DNA from: Flavimobilis sp052324925
GTDB lineage: Bacteria > Actinomycetota > Actinomycetes > Actinomycetales > Cellulomonadaceae
Assembly: GCA_052324925.1 (NCBI GenBank)
Contig: JBQPRE010000001.1
Length of the DNA: 64,000 bases
Direction: 5' to 3' (one strand)
How positions within the stretch are numbered: the stretch's first letter is position 1; the number at the start of each line of letters is the position of its first letter. Both the position numbers and the translations under genes were made by a program. This document shows, piece by piece, positions 31,360 to 41,300 of this stretch. A model generated the notes under the pieces. The model had not been told where the DNA came from and did no database searches. It saw nothing but the letters and a program-made list of their open reading frames with translations.

Positions 31360-32625
31360 GTGACGACTTCTGAGGGAGCCTCCCGACCCGTCCGCCTCGA
31401 CGCCCCGCGCCCGACGCGCACGGCCGCGGAGCACGCGGCTGCGGTGCTCGCACTGGGTGCGCCGCTCGCGTCTGAGAGCGTGCGCGCGGAGGTGACGGCG
31501 CTCGGGCGGGTCCTTGCCGCCGACGTCACCTCGCTCGTGGACCTGCCGCCGTGGGATAACTCGGCGATGGACGGGTACGCGCTGCGTCACGGCGACCTCG
31601 CGGGCGTTCCCGTGCCCGTCGTCGACGTCGTGGCGGCCGGCGATGCGCGTGCCCTCACGCTCGCGCCGGGCTCGGCCGTGCGCATCATGACGGGCGCGCC
31701 CGTGCCCGCCGGTGCGGACACCGTCGTTCAGGTCGAGCGCACGGACGCGGGCCAGGATGCGGTGAGGGTCCTCGAGCCCGTGCCCCAGGGAGCGAACATC
31801 CGGCGCCGTGGCGAGGATGTCGCGGCGGGCGCGGTCGTGCTGCGCGCGGGCGAGGTGCTGACGGCGGCGCGGCTGGGGCTTGCGTCCGCGACGGGGCACG
31901 CGACGCTGCGCGTCCACGTGCGCCCGCGGGTTCTCATCGTCTCGACCGGTTCGGAGCTGGTGGCACCGGGGTCGCTCGCACCCGGTGAGGCGCTCGCGCA
32001 CGGCGCGATCTTCGAGTCGAACTCCGTCCAGCTCGCGGCGCTCGCGCAGGCCGCGGGCGCTCAGGTGCGGGTCCAGACGCTGCCCGACGACGTCGCCGCG
32101 CTGCGCGCACTGCTCACCGACCCGGATCTCGAGGCGGACGTCGTCGTGACGAGCGGTGGGGTGTCCGTCGGCGAGTTCGACGTCGTCCGCGACGCCCTCG
32201 CCGAGCACCTTGAGCTCGTCCACGCGCGCATGCAGCCCGGGCGGCCACAGGCCGTCGGGCGTCTGCCGAGTGGAGCGATCGTCGTCGGGCTGCCCGGCAA
32301 CCCCGTGAGCTCGTACGTGTCGTTCGAGGTTTTCGTGCGGCCGCTGCTGCGGCGCCTCGCGGGCGCCGCCGTCGTCGGGCGCCGCCGCGTGCGGGCCCGC
32401 CTCACGTCGCCGCTGACGTCGCCGTCGGGCCGCGAGCAGTACGTGCGGGTCGCGCTCACGTGGCCCGGTGGTCTGCCCGAGGCGACCCCGGTCGGCGGAC
32501 GCGGCTCGCACCTGCTCGGCGCGCTCGCCGGGTCCGACGGGCTCGCGGTCGTGCCTGCCGACGTGACAGACCTCGCGGTGGGGTCGATGGTCGACGTCCT
32601 CGACCTGCGGGAGGATGGAGCATGA
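31360..32625 (+). CDS. moeA: Molybdopterin molybdenumtransferase
   Basis: A 421-residue MoeA that inserts molybdate into adenylylated molybdopterin. Motifs run in order: VDLPPWDNSAMDGYAL near residue 60, VRIMTGAPVPAGADTVV near 107, GANIRRRGEDVAAG near 145, STGSELVAPG near 190, VVVTSGGVSVGEFD near 263, and VVGLPGNPVSS near 307. The C-terminal MoeA domain IV begins near residue 340. The GTG start appears leaderless. It heads a three-gene unit moeA-moaC-mogA; its stop overlaps moaC by four bases. Confidence 0.95.
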   Translation: MTTSEGASRPVRLDAPRPTRTAAEHAAAVLALGAPLASESVRAEVTALGRVLAADVTSLVDLPPWDNSAMDGYALRHGDLAGVPVPVVDVVAAGDARALTLAPGSAVRIMTGAPVPAGADTVVQVERTDAGQDAVRVLEPVPQGANIRRRGEDVAAGAVVLRAGEVLTAARLGLASATGHATLRVHVRPRVLIVSTGSELVAPGSLAPGEALAHGAIFESNSVQLAALAQAAGAQVRVQTLPDDVAALRALLTDPDLEADVVVTSGGVSVGEFDVVRDALAEHLELVHARMQPGRPQAVGRLPSGAIVVGLPGNPVSSYVSFEVFVRPLLRRLAGAAVVGRRRVRARLTSPLTSPSGREQYVRVALTWPGGLPEATPVGGRGSHLLGALAGSDGLAVVPADVTDLAVGSMVDVLDLREDGA

Positions 32626-33155
32626 CCTCGACGCAGCCTGCCGCGACACCGCCCACCGACTCCCCGGCGCCGGTCGCGCCGGCCGCCCCGCGGGGCCTCA
32701 CGCACGTCGATGCGAGCGGCGCCGCTCGCATGGTCGATGTCGCCGAGAAGCCCGTGACCGTGCGGACGGCGACGGCGACGGGGCGCGTGCTCGTCTCGGC
32801 GGAGGTCGTGCGCCTGCTGCGCGGCGAGGGCGTCCCCAAGGGTGATGCTCTCGCGGTCGCGCGGATCGCGGGCATCGCGGCGGCCAAGCGCACGCCGGAC
32901 CTGGTGCCGCTGTGCCACCCCATCGCGATCCACGGCGTCAAGGTCGACCTCGTCGTCGAGGACGACGCCGTCGCGATCAGCGCAACGGTGCGGACCGCAG
33001 ACCGGACGGGTGTCGAGATGGAGGCGCTCACGTGCGTGTCGGTCGCGGGGCTCGCCCTCGTCGACATGGTCAAGGCCGTCGACAAGCTCGCGACGATCAC
33101 CGACGTGCGGGTCGAGGCGAAGAGCGGCGGCCGCTCGGGCGACTGGACGCGCTGA
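32622..33155 (+). CDS. moaC: Cyclic pyranopterin monophosphate synthase
   Basis: A 177-residue MoaC acting after MoaA. The core begins LTHVDASGAARMVDVAEK near residue 25, after a Thr/Pro/Ala-rich lead. KGDALAVARIAGIAAAKRT near 72 and LVPLCHPIAIHGV near 95 include the catalytic His/Lys region; VRTADRTGVEMEALTCVSVA and LVDMVKAVDK are the remaining signatures. ATG 32622 overlaps the moeA stop (ATGA) and has GGATGGAG upstream. One base separates its stop from the mogA start. Confidence 0.95.
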   Translation: MTSTQPAATPPTDSPAPVAPAAPRGLTHVDASGAARMVDVAEKPVTVRTATATGRVLVSAEVVRLLRGEGVPKGDALAVARIAGIAAAKRTPDLVPLCHPIAIHGVKVDLVVEDDAVAISATVRTADRTGVEMEALTCVSVAGLALVDMVKAVDKLATITDVRVEAKSGGRSGDWTR

Positions 33156-33156
33156 G

Positions 33157-33699
33157 ATGCCGCACAGCGCGTCTGGCCACGACGTCGCGGCAGGCTCGAC
33201 GCCGCCTGCCGGCGTCGACGAGCGTCACGGCGCTGCACGCGTCATCACGGTGAGCGACCGCGCGTCGGCAGGCATCTACGAGGACCGCTCCGGTCCCGTG
33301 CTCGTCGCGGGTCTGCGGGCGTTGGGTCTCGAGGTCCCGGACGCGACGGTCGTGCCCGACGGCGACGCGGTGCGTGACGCGCTGTTCGACGCGGTGGGGG
33401 CGGGTGTCGACGTCGTCCTTACGACGGGCGGCACGGGGCTGGGCCCGCGCGATCTCACGCCGGACGTCACGGCGAGCGTCGTCGAGCGGCCCGTGCCGGG
33501 CCTCGCTGAGCTGCTGCGCGCCGACGGCCTCGCGCGCGGCGTGCCCGCGGCGGTCCTGTCCCGGGGGATCGCGGGCGTGGCCGGGCGCACGCTCGTCGTC
33601 AACGTCGCGGGCTCACCGGGTGCGGCGCGCGACGCCGTGCGCGTGCTCTCGCCCGTCCTCCCCCACGCGCTCGACCAGCTCGCGGGCCGTACCCACTGA
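33157..33699 (+). CDS. mogA: Molybdopterin adenylyltransferase (MogA/MoaB family)
   Basis: A 180-residue MogA/MoaB protein that adenylylates molybdopterin before MoeA inserts molybdenum. ATG 33157 comes right after the moaC stop. After a 25-residue low-complexity lead the domain runs ARVITVSDRASAGIYEDRSG, VVPDGDAVRDAL, VLTTGGTGLGPRDLTPD (the pterin-binding loop) and VVNVAGSPGAARDAVRVL. Separate MoaB and MogA names are used for close homologues, so the symbol is approximate; the pathway role is clear from context. Confidence 0.92.
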   Translation: MPHSASGHDVAAGSTPPAGVDERHGAARVITVSDRASAGIYEDRSGPVLVAGLRALGLEVPDATVVPDGDAVRDALFDAVGAGVDVVLTTGGTGLGPRDLTPDVTASVVERPVPGLAELLRADGLARGVPAAVLSRGIAGVAGRTLVVNVAGSPGAARDAVRVLSPVLPHALDQLAGRTH

Positions 33700-33736
33700 G
33701 GTCAGTCGCGGCGCGTCCTCCTCACCCGCGCCACGC

Positions 33737-35044
33737 TCATTGCGTGCCGACGACGTCGCGCCCCGTCGCGTGCCACGCGACGACGCCGCCCGCGACCGAC
33801 CGCACGTCAGCCACGCCGGCCTCGCGCGCGAGCGCCGCGGCGTGCAGCGCACGCGCGTCGAGCTCGCACAGGACGACGAGCGGAGCCTGCACGGCCCCCG
33901 GTCCGACGAACGCCGTCCCGTCCTCGAACTTCTCCAGCGGCACAGACCGCACGCCGGCGATCCCGTACGCGGTGAACTCCTCGCGCGAACGCACGTCGAC
34001 GACGTCGCACGTCCCGGCGGCCAGCACGTCCGCGAGCGCGTCGACGTCGATGACGCCAGTCCCAGCGGCGGCGGCACCGGGTGTGGCGCCGGCAGCGTCG
34101 GGCGCCACCCCACCCACCCCTTCGGGCTTGTGCACGACGGTCGCCCCGCCCGCGTCGGCCCCGTTCGCCGCACCCGACGGAACGCCGCACGCCTCCACAG
34201 CGGCGGCGAGATCCCGCCCGAGCGGTCGCCCGCCGGGCGTCCCGCGCACCGGCAGCTCGCGCCACGTCGCACCCCAGGCGTCGAGCACGAGCAGCCGTCC
34301 CAGAAGGGTGCGGGCCCCGCACACGAGCCGCACCACCTCGAGCGTGAGCATCGAGCCGACCGCTGCGCACACGGCGCCGAGCACGCCGGCCGTCGAGCAG
34401 CTTGCCACCGACCCGGGAGCGGGTGGCGTCGGGAAGACGTCGCGGTACTCGACGCCATCACCGCCGGGCGGCGCGGCCCAGAACGTCGAGACCTGCCCGT
34501 GCCCACCGAGCACGGCACCCCACACGCACGGCAGGCCGAGCTCGGCGCACGCGTCGCCCACGAGGTAGCGCGTGGCAAAGTTGTCGGCGCCGTCGACGAC
34601 GAGGTCGTACCCCGACAGGATCGACAGCGCGTTCTCGGGTCCGAGTCGCACGTCGTGCGTGACGACGGTGACGTCGGGGTTGAGGGCGCGGACGGCGTCG
34701 GCGGCAGACTCGACCTTGCTCCGGCCGACGTCCGCGGTCGTGTGGATGACCTGCCGCTGGAGGTTCGACACGTCGACGACGTCGTCATCGACGATCCCGA
34801 GCGTGCCGACGCCCGCGGCCGCGAGGTAGAGGAGCACGGGCGAGCCGAGGCCGCCCGCGCCCACGACGAGCACGCGCGCGGCGAGAAGCCGCCGCTGTCC
34901 CTCTGCCCCGACCTCGGGCAGCGCGAGGTGCCGTGCGTACCGTGCGGCCTGGGCCCCGCTGAGCGCGGGGCCGGGCTCGACGAGCGGAGCGAACCGGCGC
35001 GGGCTCGCAGCCCGCGCCGGTTCGCTCACGTCGACGTCCGTCAT
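33737..35044 (-). CDS. MoeB/MoeZ-type sulfur-carrier adenylyltransferase with C-terminal rhodanese domain
   Basis: A 435-residue E1-like enzyme that adenylates the C-terminal glycine of MoaD (and perhaps ThiS or CysO) and transfers sulfur. The N-terminal half has RYARHLALPEVGAEGQRRL, VLVVGAGGLGSPVLLYLAAA and DDDVVDVSNLQRQV (ATP site), and SCSTAGVLGAVC. The four zinc-binding cysteines of E. coli MoeB are absent (YRDVFP replaces the first CxxC), as in actinobacterial MoeZ. After a Gly/Ala linker, the rhodanese domain has DVVDVRSREEFTAYGIAGV and the active-site segment VVLCELDARALHAA. Start ATG 35044. It lies 13 bp after narI on the same strand, tying cofactor synthesis to the nar operon. Confidence 0.9.
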   Translation of the reverse strand: MTDVDVSEPARAASPRRFAPLVEPGPALSGAQAARYARHLALPEVGAEGQRRLLAARVLVVGAGGLGSPVLLYLAAAGVGTLGIVDDDVVDVSNLQRQVIHTTADVGRSKVESAADAVRALNPDVTVVTHDVRLGPENALSILSGYDLVVDGADNFATRYLVGDACAELGLPCVWGAVLGGHGQVSTFWAAPPGGDGVEYRDVFPTPPAPGSVASCSTAGVLGAVCAAVGSMLTLEVVRLVCGARTLLGRLLVLDAWGATWRELPVRGTPGGRPLGRDLAAAVEACGVPSGAANGADAGGATVVHKPEGVGGVAPDAAGATPGAAAAGTGVIDVDALADVLAAGTCDVVDVRSREEFTAYGIAGVRSVPLEKFEDGTAFVGPGAVQAPLVVLCELDARALHAAALAREAGVADVRSVAGGVVAWHATGRDVVGTQ

Positions 35045-35057
35045 GCCGCCCAGCGTC

Positions 35058-35804
35058 TCACCGTCTGCGCGTCCGTGTCTCGACCGGGTCCCAGCCGGGA
35101 CGCGTCGCACGCATCCCCTGCTTGCGACCGCGGGAGCGGTAGACGATGTACGGCCGCACGAGGTACCCGACGGGCGCTGACCACACGTGCACGAGCCGCG
35201 TGAACGGCCACAGAGCGATGAGCAGCAGGCCGGAGATCACGTGGAGCGCGAACAGCACAGGGATGCCGTCCATGAGCGCGACGTCAGGCTGGAAGTACAT
35301 GGTCGAGCGGATCCAGGGCGAGATCGTGCCGCGGTAGTCGTACCCGCCGCCGATGATCTGCTCGACGACGGTTGCGGCCGTCCCGAAGCCGATCGCGCCG
35401 CCGAGCATGACGAACATGAGCTTGTCCATGCGGGTCGTCGCGAGGAACACCGACCGCGTGCGGCGCCTGCGGAAGATGAGGATCGCGAGGCCCGCGACCG
35501 TGAGCACGGCCGCGAACGTCCCCAGCCACGTCGCACCCAGGTGGTACATGTGCTCGTTGATGCCGATCGCGTAGAGCCAGCCGCGCGGGATGAGGAGCCC
35601 GACGACGTGCCCACCCGCCACCATGAGCACACCCACGTGGAACATGGGCGATCCCCAGCGCAGCAGCTTCTTCTCGTAGACCTCGCTCGACCGCGTCGTC
35701 CATCCGAACTGGTCGTAGCGGTAGCGCCACGCGTGCCCGACGATGAACACGGCGATGACGACGTAGGGCAGGACGCCCCACAGGAGGATGTCGGTCGCGC
35801 TCAT
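35058..35804 (-). CDS. narI: Respiratory nitrate reductase gamma subunit (cytochrome b)
   Basis: A 248-residue membrane subunit with five hydrophobic segments that oxidises menaquinol and passes electrons through two b hemes to NarH. Candidate heme ligands are His residues in FHVGVLMVAGGH near residue 60 and ALHVISGLLLIALWPFTRLV near 195; WRYRYDQFGWTTRSSEVYE is a conserved N-terminal loop. ATG 35804 overlaps the narJ stop (ATGA). The basic C-terminal tail is cytoplasmic. Confidence 0.95.
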   Translation of the reverse strand: MSATDILLWGVLPYVVIAVFIVGHAWRYRYDQFGWTTRSSEVYEKKLLRWGSPMFHVGVLMVAGGHVVGLLIPRGWLYAIGINEHMYHLGATWLGTFAAVLTVAGLAILIFRRRRTRSVFLATTRMDKLMFVMLGGAIGFGTAATVVEQIIGGGYDYRGTISPWIRSTMYFQPDVALMDGIPVLFALHVISGLLLIALWPFTRLVHVWSAPVGYLVRPYIVYRSRGRKQGMRATRPGWDPVETRTRRR

Positions 35805-36589
35805 GGTGTCGCCTCCGGACGGACGGACGGGAAGGGAAGGAGAGTTCCGCCGATTCCGACCATCTCCTGGGGCGGTCCGGCGGCAAGCAGGTCGACGAAG
35901 CGTGCGGCGGCCGCGTCATCGACGTGCGGCAGGGTGCGGCACAGTGCGTCGAGCACGAAGCGGTAGGGGCTGCGCACGTGGTGGAGAGCCGAGCGCAGCA
36001 GCTCGATGCCCTCGCGGTGCGTCGCGAGGAGCATGTCGACGACGGGACCGCCGTCGCGCGCCGAGAGCTCGAGGACGGTGGGCAGGAAGTCGGGCAGGTC
36101 GTCGTCGCCGAGCTCCCAGCCGCACGCGGCGAACGCCTCCGTGAACGTCACGAGCGCCATGCCGCGGCGGCGCGTGTCTCCCGAGGAGTAGTACGTGAGG
36201 TGAAGGGCGCAGCGACGCTTCTGGTCGAACGTCTCGACGTAGTACTCCTGGGTGCGGTCGATGCCCCACTCGCGGATCGTCTGGATGTGGGCGCGCAGGT
36301 CGTCGCCGATGATCGCGGGCAGCGACTCCGCGGTTATCTCGACCGCGTCGAGACGCGCGTCGTGGTCGGGCCCGGGGTAGTCGAGCAGCAACGACGCCGC
36401 CATGTGCGTCGCGCGCCGCAGCGCGTCCGGCATCGTGACGGGCTCGAGGAACGGCAGCGGCTCGGTGCGTCCCCCGCGCCGGGGCGCGGTCGACGCCGCG
36501 GGCACGGCCGTCATGGGCGCGGCGGGACCGGCCGGGAGCGGCGCCCGGCCGGTGACGCGCTGCCAGAGGGTGGGGGCGCTCGCCGTCAC
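35801..36589 (-). CDS. narJ: Nitrate reductase assembly chaperone
   Basis: A 262-residue NarJ, a cytoplasmic chaperone needed for cofactor insertion in NarG and membrane attachment; it is not part of the final enzyme. Family features include AASLLLDYPGP near residue 66, YYVETFDQKRRCALHLTYYS near 118 and GMALVTFTEAF near 143. It has about 50 extra Pro/Ala/Arg-rich residues at the N terminus. The GTG start overlaps the narH stop by four bases and its stop overlaps narI. Confidence 0.93.
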   Translation of the reverse strand: MTASAPTLWQRVTGRAPLPAGPAAPMTAVPAASTAPRRGGRTEPLPFLEPVTMPDALRRATHMAASLLLDYPGPDHDARLDAVEITAESLPAIIGDDLRAHIQTIREWGIDRTQEYYVETFDQKRRCALHLTYYSSGDTRRRGMALVTFTEAFAACGWELGDDDLPDFLPTVLELSARDGGPVVDMLLATHREGIELLRSALHHVRSPYRFVLDALCRTLPHVDDAAAARFVDLLAAGPPQEMVGIGGTLLPFPSVRPEATP

Positions 36590-38388
36590 AGCCGCGGCCC
36601 TCCCTCGGGAAGCGACGACGGCCCGGGGTCGGGCCCGACGTCAGTGCCCTGGTCGGGCTCGGGGCCGGCCGGCGGGGTGAGACCGTCAGGGTCGGGCGCG
36701 CCGGGTGCGTCCTCGTGTGCGTGCTCGTGCGGGGCGTCCTCACGCTCGGGGAAGAGCCCCGGCGGGGTTCCGTTGCCGTCCCACGTGAGCAGGTTGACGC
36801 GCGAGCGCGGCTCGTCGATCGCGTCGGCGGTCTGGCGCTCCTTGAGGACGTGGAAGTTCTCGACGGTCGCGCGCAGCGGGGTTCCGCTCGACGAACCGAA
36901 GCGAGGACCGCCCATGCCGGGGCCGCCGTCATGGTCGAGCGAGCAGCCCGAGTCGAGCTCGTCGAGGCCGAGCATCTCGAGCTCGCGCGCCGTTTCGGCG
37001 TGCGCGGTCGGGATGACGTAGCGGTCCTCGTACTTGGCGATCGCGAGCAGCTCGTACATCGCCTCGATCGTCGGACCGTCCATGCCGACGGCCTCCGCGA
37101 TGCGCGGGTCTTGGTCGACGCCGAGGTTGACGTTGCGCATGTGCGACCGCATGGCCGCGAGTCGCTGCAGCGAGGAGACGACGGGTGCGGGGTCGCCCGC
37201 GCTGAACAGTCCGGCGAGGTACTCGATCGGGATGCGCAGCTTGTCGATCGCGTGGAAGAGCGTCGGGGCGTCCTCGCCGTCGTTTCCGGAGTCGGTGACG
37301 ACGTCGACGACGGGCGACAGCGGCGGGACGTACCAGACCATCGGCATCGTGCGGTACTCGGGGTGCAGCGGGAGGGCGACCTCGTAGCGTGCGATGAGGT
37401 CCCAACACGGCGAGTTCTGCGCCGCCTCGATCCAGTCCTCCGCGATGCCGTCGCGGCGGGCGGCCTCGATGACCTCGGGGTCGTGGGGGTCGAGGAAGAC
37501 GGAGCGCTGCGCCTCGAGCAGGTCCTTCTCGTCGGGCGTCGCGGCGGCTTCGAGGACCTTGTCCGCGTCGTACAGGACGAGCCCGATGTACCGCAGGCGC
37601 CCGACGCACGTCTCGGAGCACACGGTCGGCTGACCGACCTCGAGGCGCGGATAGCACATCGTACACTTCTCGGCCTTGCCGGTCTTGTGGTTGAAGTACA
37701 CCTTCTTGTACGGGCATCCGGTGACGCACATGCGCCAGCCGCGGCACTGGTCCTGGTCGACGAGGACGATGCCGTCCTCTTCACGCTTGTACATCGCGCC
37801 CGACGGGCACGACGCGACGCACGACGGGTTGAGGCAGTGCTCGCAGATGCGCGGCAGGTAGAACATGAACGACTGCGAGAACTCCGCCTCGACGCGCTTC
37901 TCCATCGTCGCGAGGATCGGGTCCTGCTGCATCGTCTCCCCGGCACCACCGAGGTTGTCGTCCCAGTTCGCCGACCACTTGATCTGCATGTCGTCACCGG
38001 TGAGGAGCGACATGGGCCGGGCGACGGGCGTGTGCTCGCCCTGCGGGGCGGAGATGAGCGTGTCGTAGTCGTACGTCCACGGCTCGTAGTAGTCCGAGAT
38101 CTCGGGCAGGACGGGGTTGGAGAAGATGCTCGCCAGCTTCGTCAGGCGACCGCCGGCGCGCAGCTTGAGACGGCCGCGTCGGGTCAGCTGCCAGCCGCCC
38201 TTCCACCGGTCCTGGTCCTCGTACGTGCGCGGGTAGCCGATCCCGGGCCGCGTCTCGACGTTGTTGAACCACACGTACTCCATGCCGGACCGGTTGGTCC
38301 ACGCCTGCTTGCACGTGACCGAGCACGTGTGACAGCCGATGCACTTGTCGAGGTTCATCACCATCGTCATCTGAGCCATGACTCGCAT
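36586..38388 (-). CDS. narH: Respiratory nitrate reductase beta subunit (iron-sulfur)
   Basis: A 600-residue electron-transfer subunit. Four cysteine clusters are visible: CIGCHTCSVTC at residue 16, CEHCLNPSCVASCPSGAMYK near 185, CRGWRMCVTGCPYKK near 218 (Trp in place of a Cys, the [3Fe-4S] signature), and CTMCYPRLEVGQPTVCSETC near 245. The ATG at 38388 overlaps the narG stop by one base and follows AGGAGG. The family usually ends near residue 510-540; here an extra tail rich in Asp, Pro, His and Gly (starting LLTWDGNGTPPGLFPERED) lengthens it, function unknown. Confidence 0.95.
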   Translation of the reverse strand: MRVMAQMTMVMNLDKCIGCHTCSVTCKQAWTNRSGMEYVWFNNVETRPGIGYPRTYEDQDRWKGGWQLTRRGRLKLRAGGRLTKLASIFSNPVLPEISDYYEPWTYDYDTLISAPQGEHTPVARPMSLLTGDDMQIKWSANWDDNLGGAGETMQQDPILATMEKRVEAEFSQSFMFYLPRICEHCLNPSCVASCPSGAMYKREEDGIVLVDQDQCRGWRMCVTGCPYKKVYFNHKTGKAEKCTMCYPRLEVGQPTVCSETCVGRLRYIGLVLYDADKVLEAAATPDEKDLLEAQRSVFLDPHDPEVIEAARRDGIAEDWIEAAQNSPCWDLIARYEVALPLHPEYRTMPMVWYVPPLSPVVDVVTDSGNDGEDAPTLFHAIDKLRIPIEYLAGLFSAGDPAPVVSSLQRLAAMRSHMRNVNLGVDQDPRIAEAVGMDGPTIEAMYELLAIAKYEDRYVIPTAHAETARELEMLGLDELDSGCSLDHDGGPGMGGPRFGSSSGTPLRATVENFHVLKERQTADAIDEPRSRVNLLTWDGNGTPPGLFPEREDAPHEHAHEDAPGAPDPDGLTPPAGPEPDQGTDVGPDPGPSSLPEGGPRL

Positions 38389-41300
38389 CAGTACTGCACC
38401 TCCTGGGAGCGACGACGAATGGTCGTCACCTCGTCGCGCTGGTTGCCCGTCGGGCCGAGATAGTTGAACGCGAACGAGAGTTGCGCGTACCCGCCCACGA
38501 GGTGGCTCGGCTTGAGCAGCACCCGCGTGAGGGAGTTGTGGATACCGCCGCGCAGGCCCGAGGTCTCCGACCGCGGCACATCCACGGTGCGGTCCTTCGC
38601 GTGGTACATGTACACCGTTCCCTCCGGCATGCGGTGGGAGACGATCGCACGGGCCACGACCACGCCATTGCGGTTGTAGGACTCGATCCAGTCGTTGTCC
38701 GTCACGCCGATCTTCCCCGCGTCCTGCGGTGACATCCAGATCGTGGGCCCGCCACGCGAGAGCGCGAGCATGAACAGGTTGTCCTGGTACTCGGAGTGGA
38801 TCGACCACTTCGAGTGCGGCGTGAGGTACCGCACCGCCACCTCGGCATGACCGTCGGAGCCCTTCACCCCCGTCGCGTCGGTCGAGCCCACGCGCACGTC
38901 ACCGAAGAGGCGGTGCATGTCGAGCGGCGGCCGGTAGACCGGAAGCGACTCCCCGAGCTCGCTCATCCAGTCGTGGTCGAGGTAGAAGTGCTGGCGTCCC
39001 GTCAGCGTGTGCCAGGGGCGGGAGTGCTCGACGTTGATCGCGAACGCCGTGTAGCGGCGCCCGCCGTGCTCCGAGCCCGACCACTCGGGCGAGGTGAGCA
39101 CCGCGACGGGCTGCGCCTGCGTCTGCGCGAACGTGATGCGCTGCCCCTCGTTGTCCTCGGCGAGCTGCGCGAGACGCGTACCCGTCCGACGCTCGATGTC
39201 ACGGAAGCCCTGCACCGCGAGGCGTCCGTTCGTCGTGCCCGAGAGCGCGAGGATCATCTCGCACACCTGCTGTGCCTTGTCGAGGCGCGGGCGACCGGCC
39301 GCCACCCCGGTGCCACCGACGAGGCCGTTACGCACACCGAGCTCCGCAACCTCCGGGGTCGGGTCGAACGCCACCTGCTTCGTCACCATGCCGAGCCGGT
39401 CCGTGAGCGGGCCGAGAGCCGCCCACTTCTCACCGATCTTCGTGTAGTCACGCTCGACGACGACGAGCTTGGGCATCGTCGCACCCGGGATGAGCTCGGC
39501 CTGCGCCGGAACCTCACCGCGCGGGTAAGCCAGCTCGTCGGGCGTGTCGTGCATGAGCGGGACTGCGACGAGGTCCGAGCGAGCCTCGAGGTGCCCGACG
39601 GCGAGCCGCGAGACCTCCTGCGAGAGCGTCGCGTAGATGTCGAAGTCCGTCCGCGTCTGCCACGGCGGGTTGATTGCCGGGTTGAACGAGTGGACGAACG
39701 GGTGCATGTCCGTCGACGAGAGGTCGTACTTCTCGTACCAGGTCGCGGCCGGCAGGACGACGTCCGAGAAGAGTGTCGTCGACGTCATCCGGAAGTCGCT
39801 CGTGACGAGCAGGTCGAGCTTGCCCTGAGGGGCCTCCTCGCGCCACGTCATCGTCGTGGGCCGACGCTCCGGACCCGCCTCTTCCGCGAGGACCGCGGAG
39901 TCGGTCCCCAGCAGGTGCTTGAGGAAGTACTCGTTGCCCTTGCCCGACGAGCCGAGGATGTTCGCTCGCCACACGTTGAGCACGCGCGGGAAGTTCGCGG
40001 GGTCGTCGGGGTCCTCGCACGCATACCGCAAGGAGCCGTCGTTGAGGGAGTCGACGACGTGCTGCGCGGGCTCCTTGCCCGCCGCACGCGCCTCGTCGAC
40101 GAGGTCGAGCGGGTTGCGCGAGAACGTCGGGTAGCTCGGCATCCAGCCCCGCTGAGCCGACTCGACGAGGCAGTCGGCCGTCGTGCGGTCGGCGAACGTG
40201 CCCTCAGCGAGGGGCGACGCGAGGGCGTCGGCGGGGAGCCCGTCGTAGCGCCACTGGTCCGTCGCGAGGTACCAGTAGGCCGTGCCGATCATGTTGCGCG
40301 GGGGACGCTGCCAGTCGAGCGCGTTGGCGTACTGGTTGTAGCCCGTGAGAGGACGCACCTTCTCCTGGCCGACGTAGTGCGCCCAGCCACCGCCGTTGAC
40401 GCCCTGGCAGCCCGTCATCGCGGTGAGCGCAAGGAACGTGCGGTAGATCGTGTCGGAGTGGAACCAGTGGTTGGTTCCCGCGCCCATGAGGATCATCGAG
40501 CGGCCGCCCGAGTCCTCGGCGTTCTGTGCGAACTCGCGGCCGATCCGCGCGGCGAGCTCGGCCGGGACCGAGGTGATCTCTTCCTGCCAGGCGGGGGTTC
40601 CCGGGGTCGTCGGGTCGTCGTAGCCGGTCGGCCACGTGCCGGGGATGCCCTCACGACCGACGCCGTACTGCGCGAGCATGAGGTCGTAGACCGTCGTGAC
40701 GAGCTCGTCGCCCACGGCGACGACCGGCACGCCGCGCCGGACGGCGCCCGCGCCACCCGTGTGCCGTCCCTGCTCGGTCGTGCCAGGCACGGCCCCGTCC
40801 TTCTCGGGGTCGCCAGGGGCGACGTCGAAGCGCGGCAGGTCGAGCTCGACCGCCTGCCCGTCCCACGTGGCCAGGTCCATGACGGACAGCCGCGGGTCGA
40901 GGTCGCCGAGCTCGAGGTTCCAGGTCCCTGCCTTGGCGGGGTCGAAGCGGTGGCCGAGCGAACCACCGGGGATCTTCACGGCGCCGTCAGCGTCGAGGAC
41001 GACGGTCTGGAACGCCGCGTCGCGGTCGCTCGACGGTGCCGGGAGGTCCGCCCCCGTGAGGAACTTGCCGGGCACCCACGCGTCACCGCGGCGACGCAGC
41101 CGCACGAGGTTGGGGGCGTCGGTGAAGCGGCGCATGTAGTCGACGAACCGCTCCGTGCGGCGCGCCACGTGGAATTCCGTGAGGATGACGTGGCCCATCG
41201 CCATCGCGAGGGCGCCGTCCGTCCCCGGGTGCGGAGCCATCCAGTCGTCGGCGAACTTCGTGTTGTCCGCGTAGTCGGGCGAGACCGTGACGACTTTCTG

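Noticed and set aside
33737..35044. Inactivated MoeB because the zinc cysteines are missing
   Set aside because: Actinobacterial MoeZ proteins normally lack these cysteines; the ATP site and rhodanese Cys are intact.
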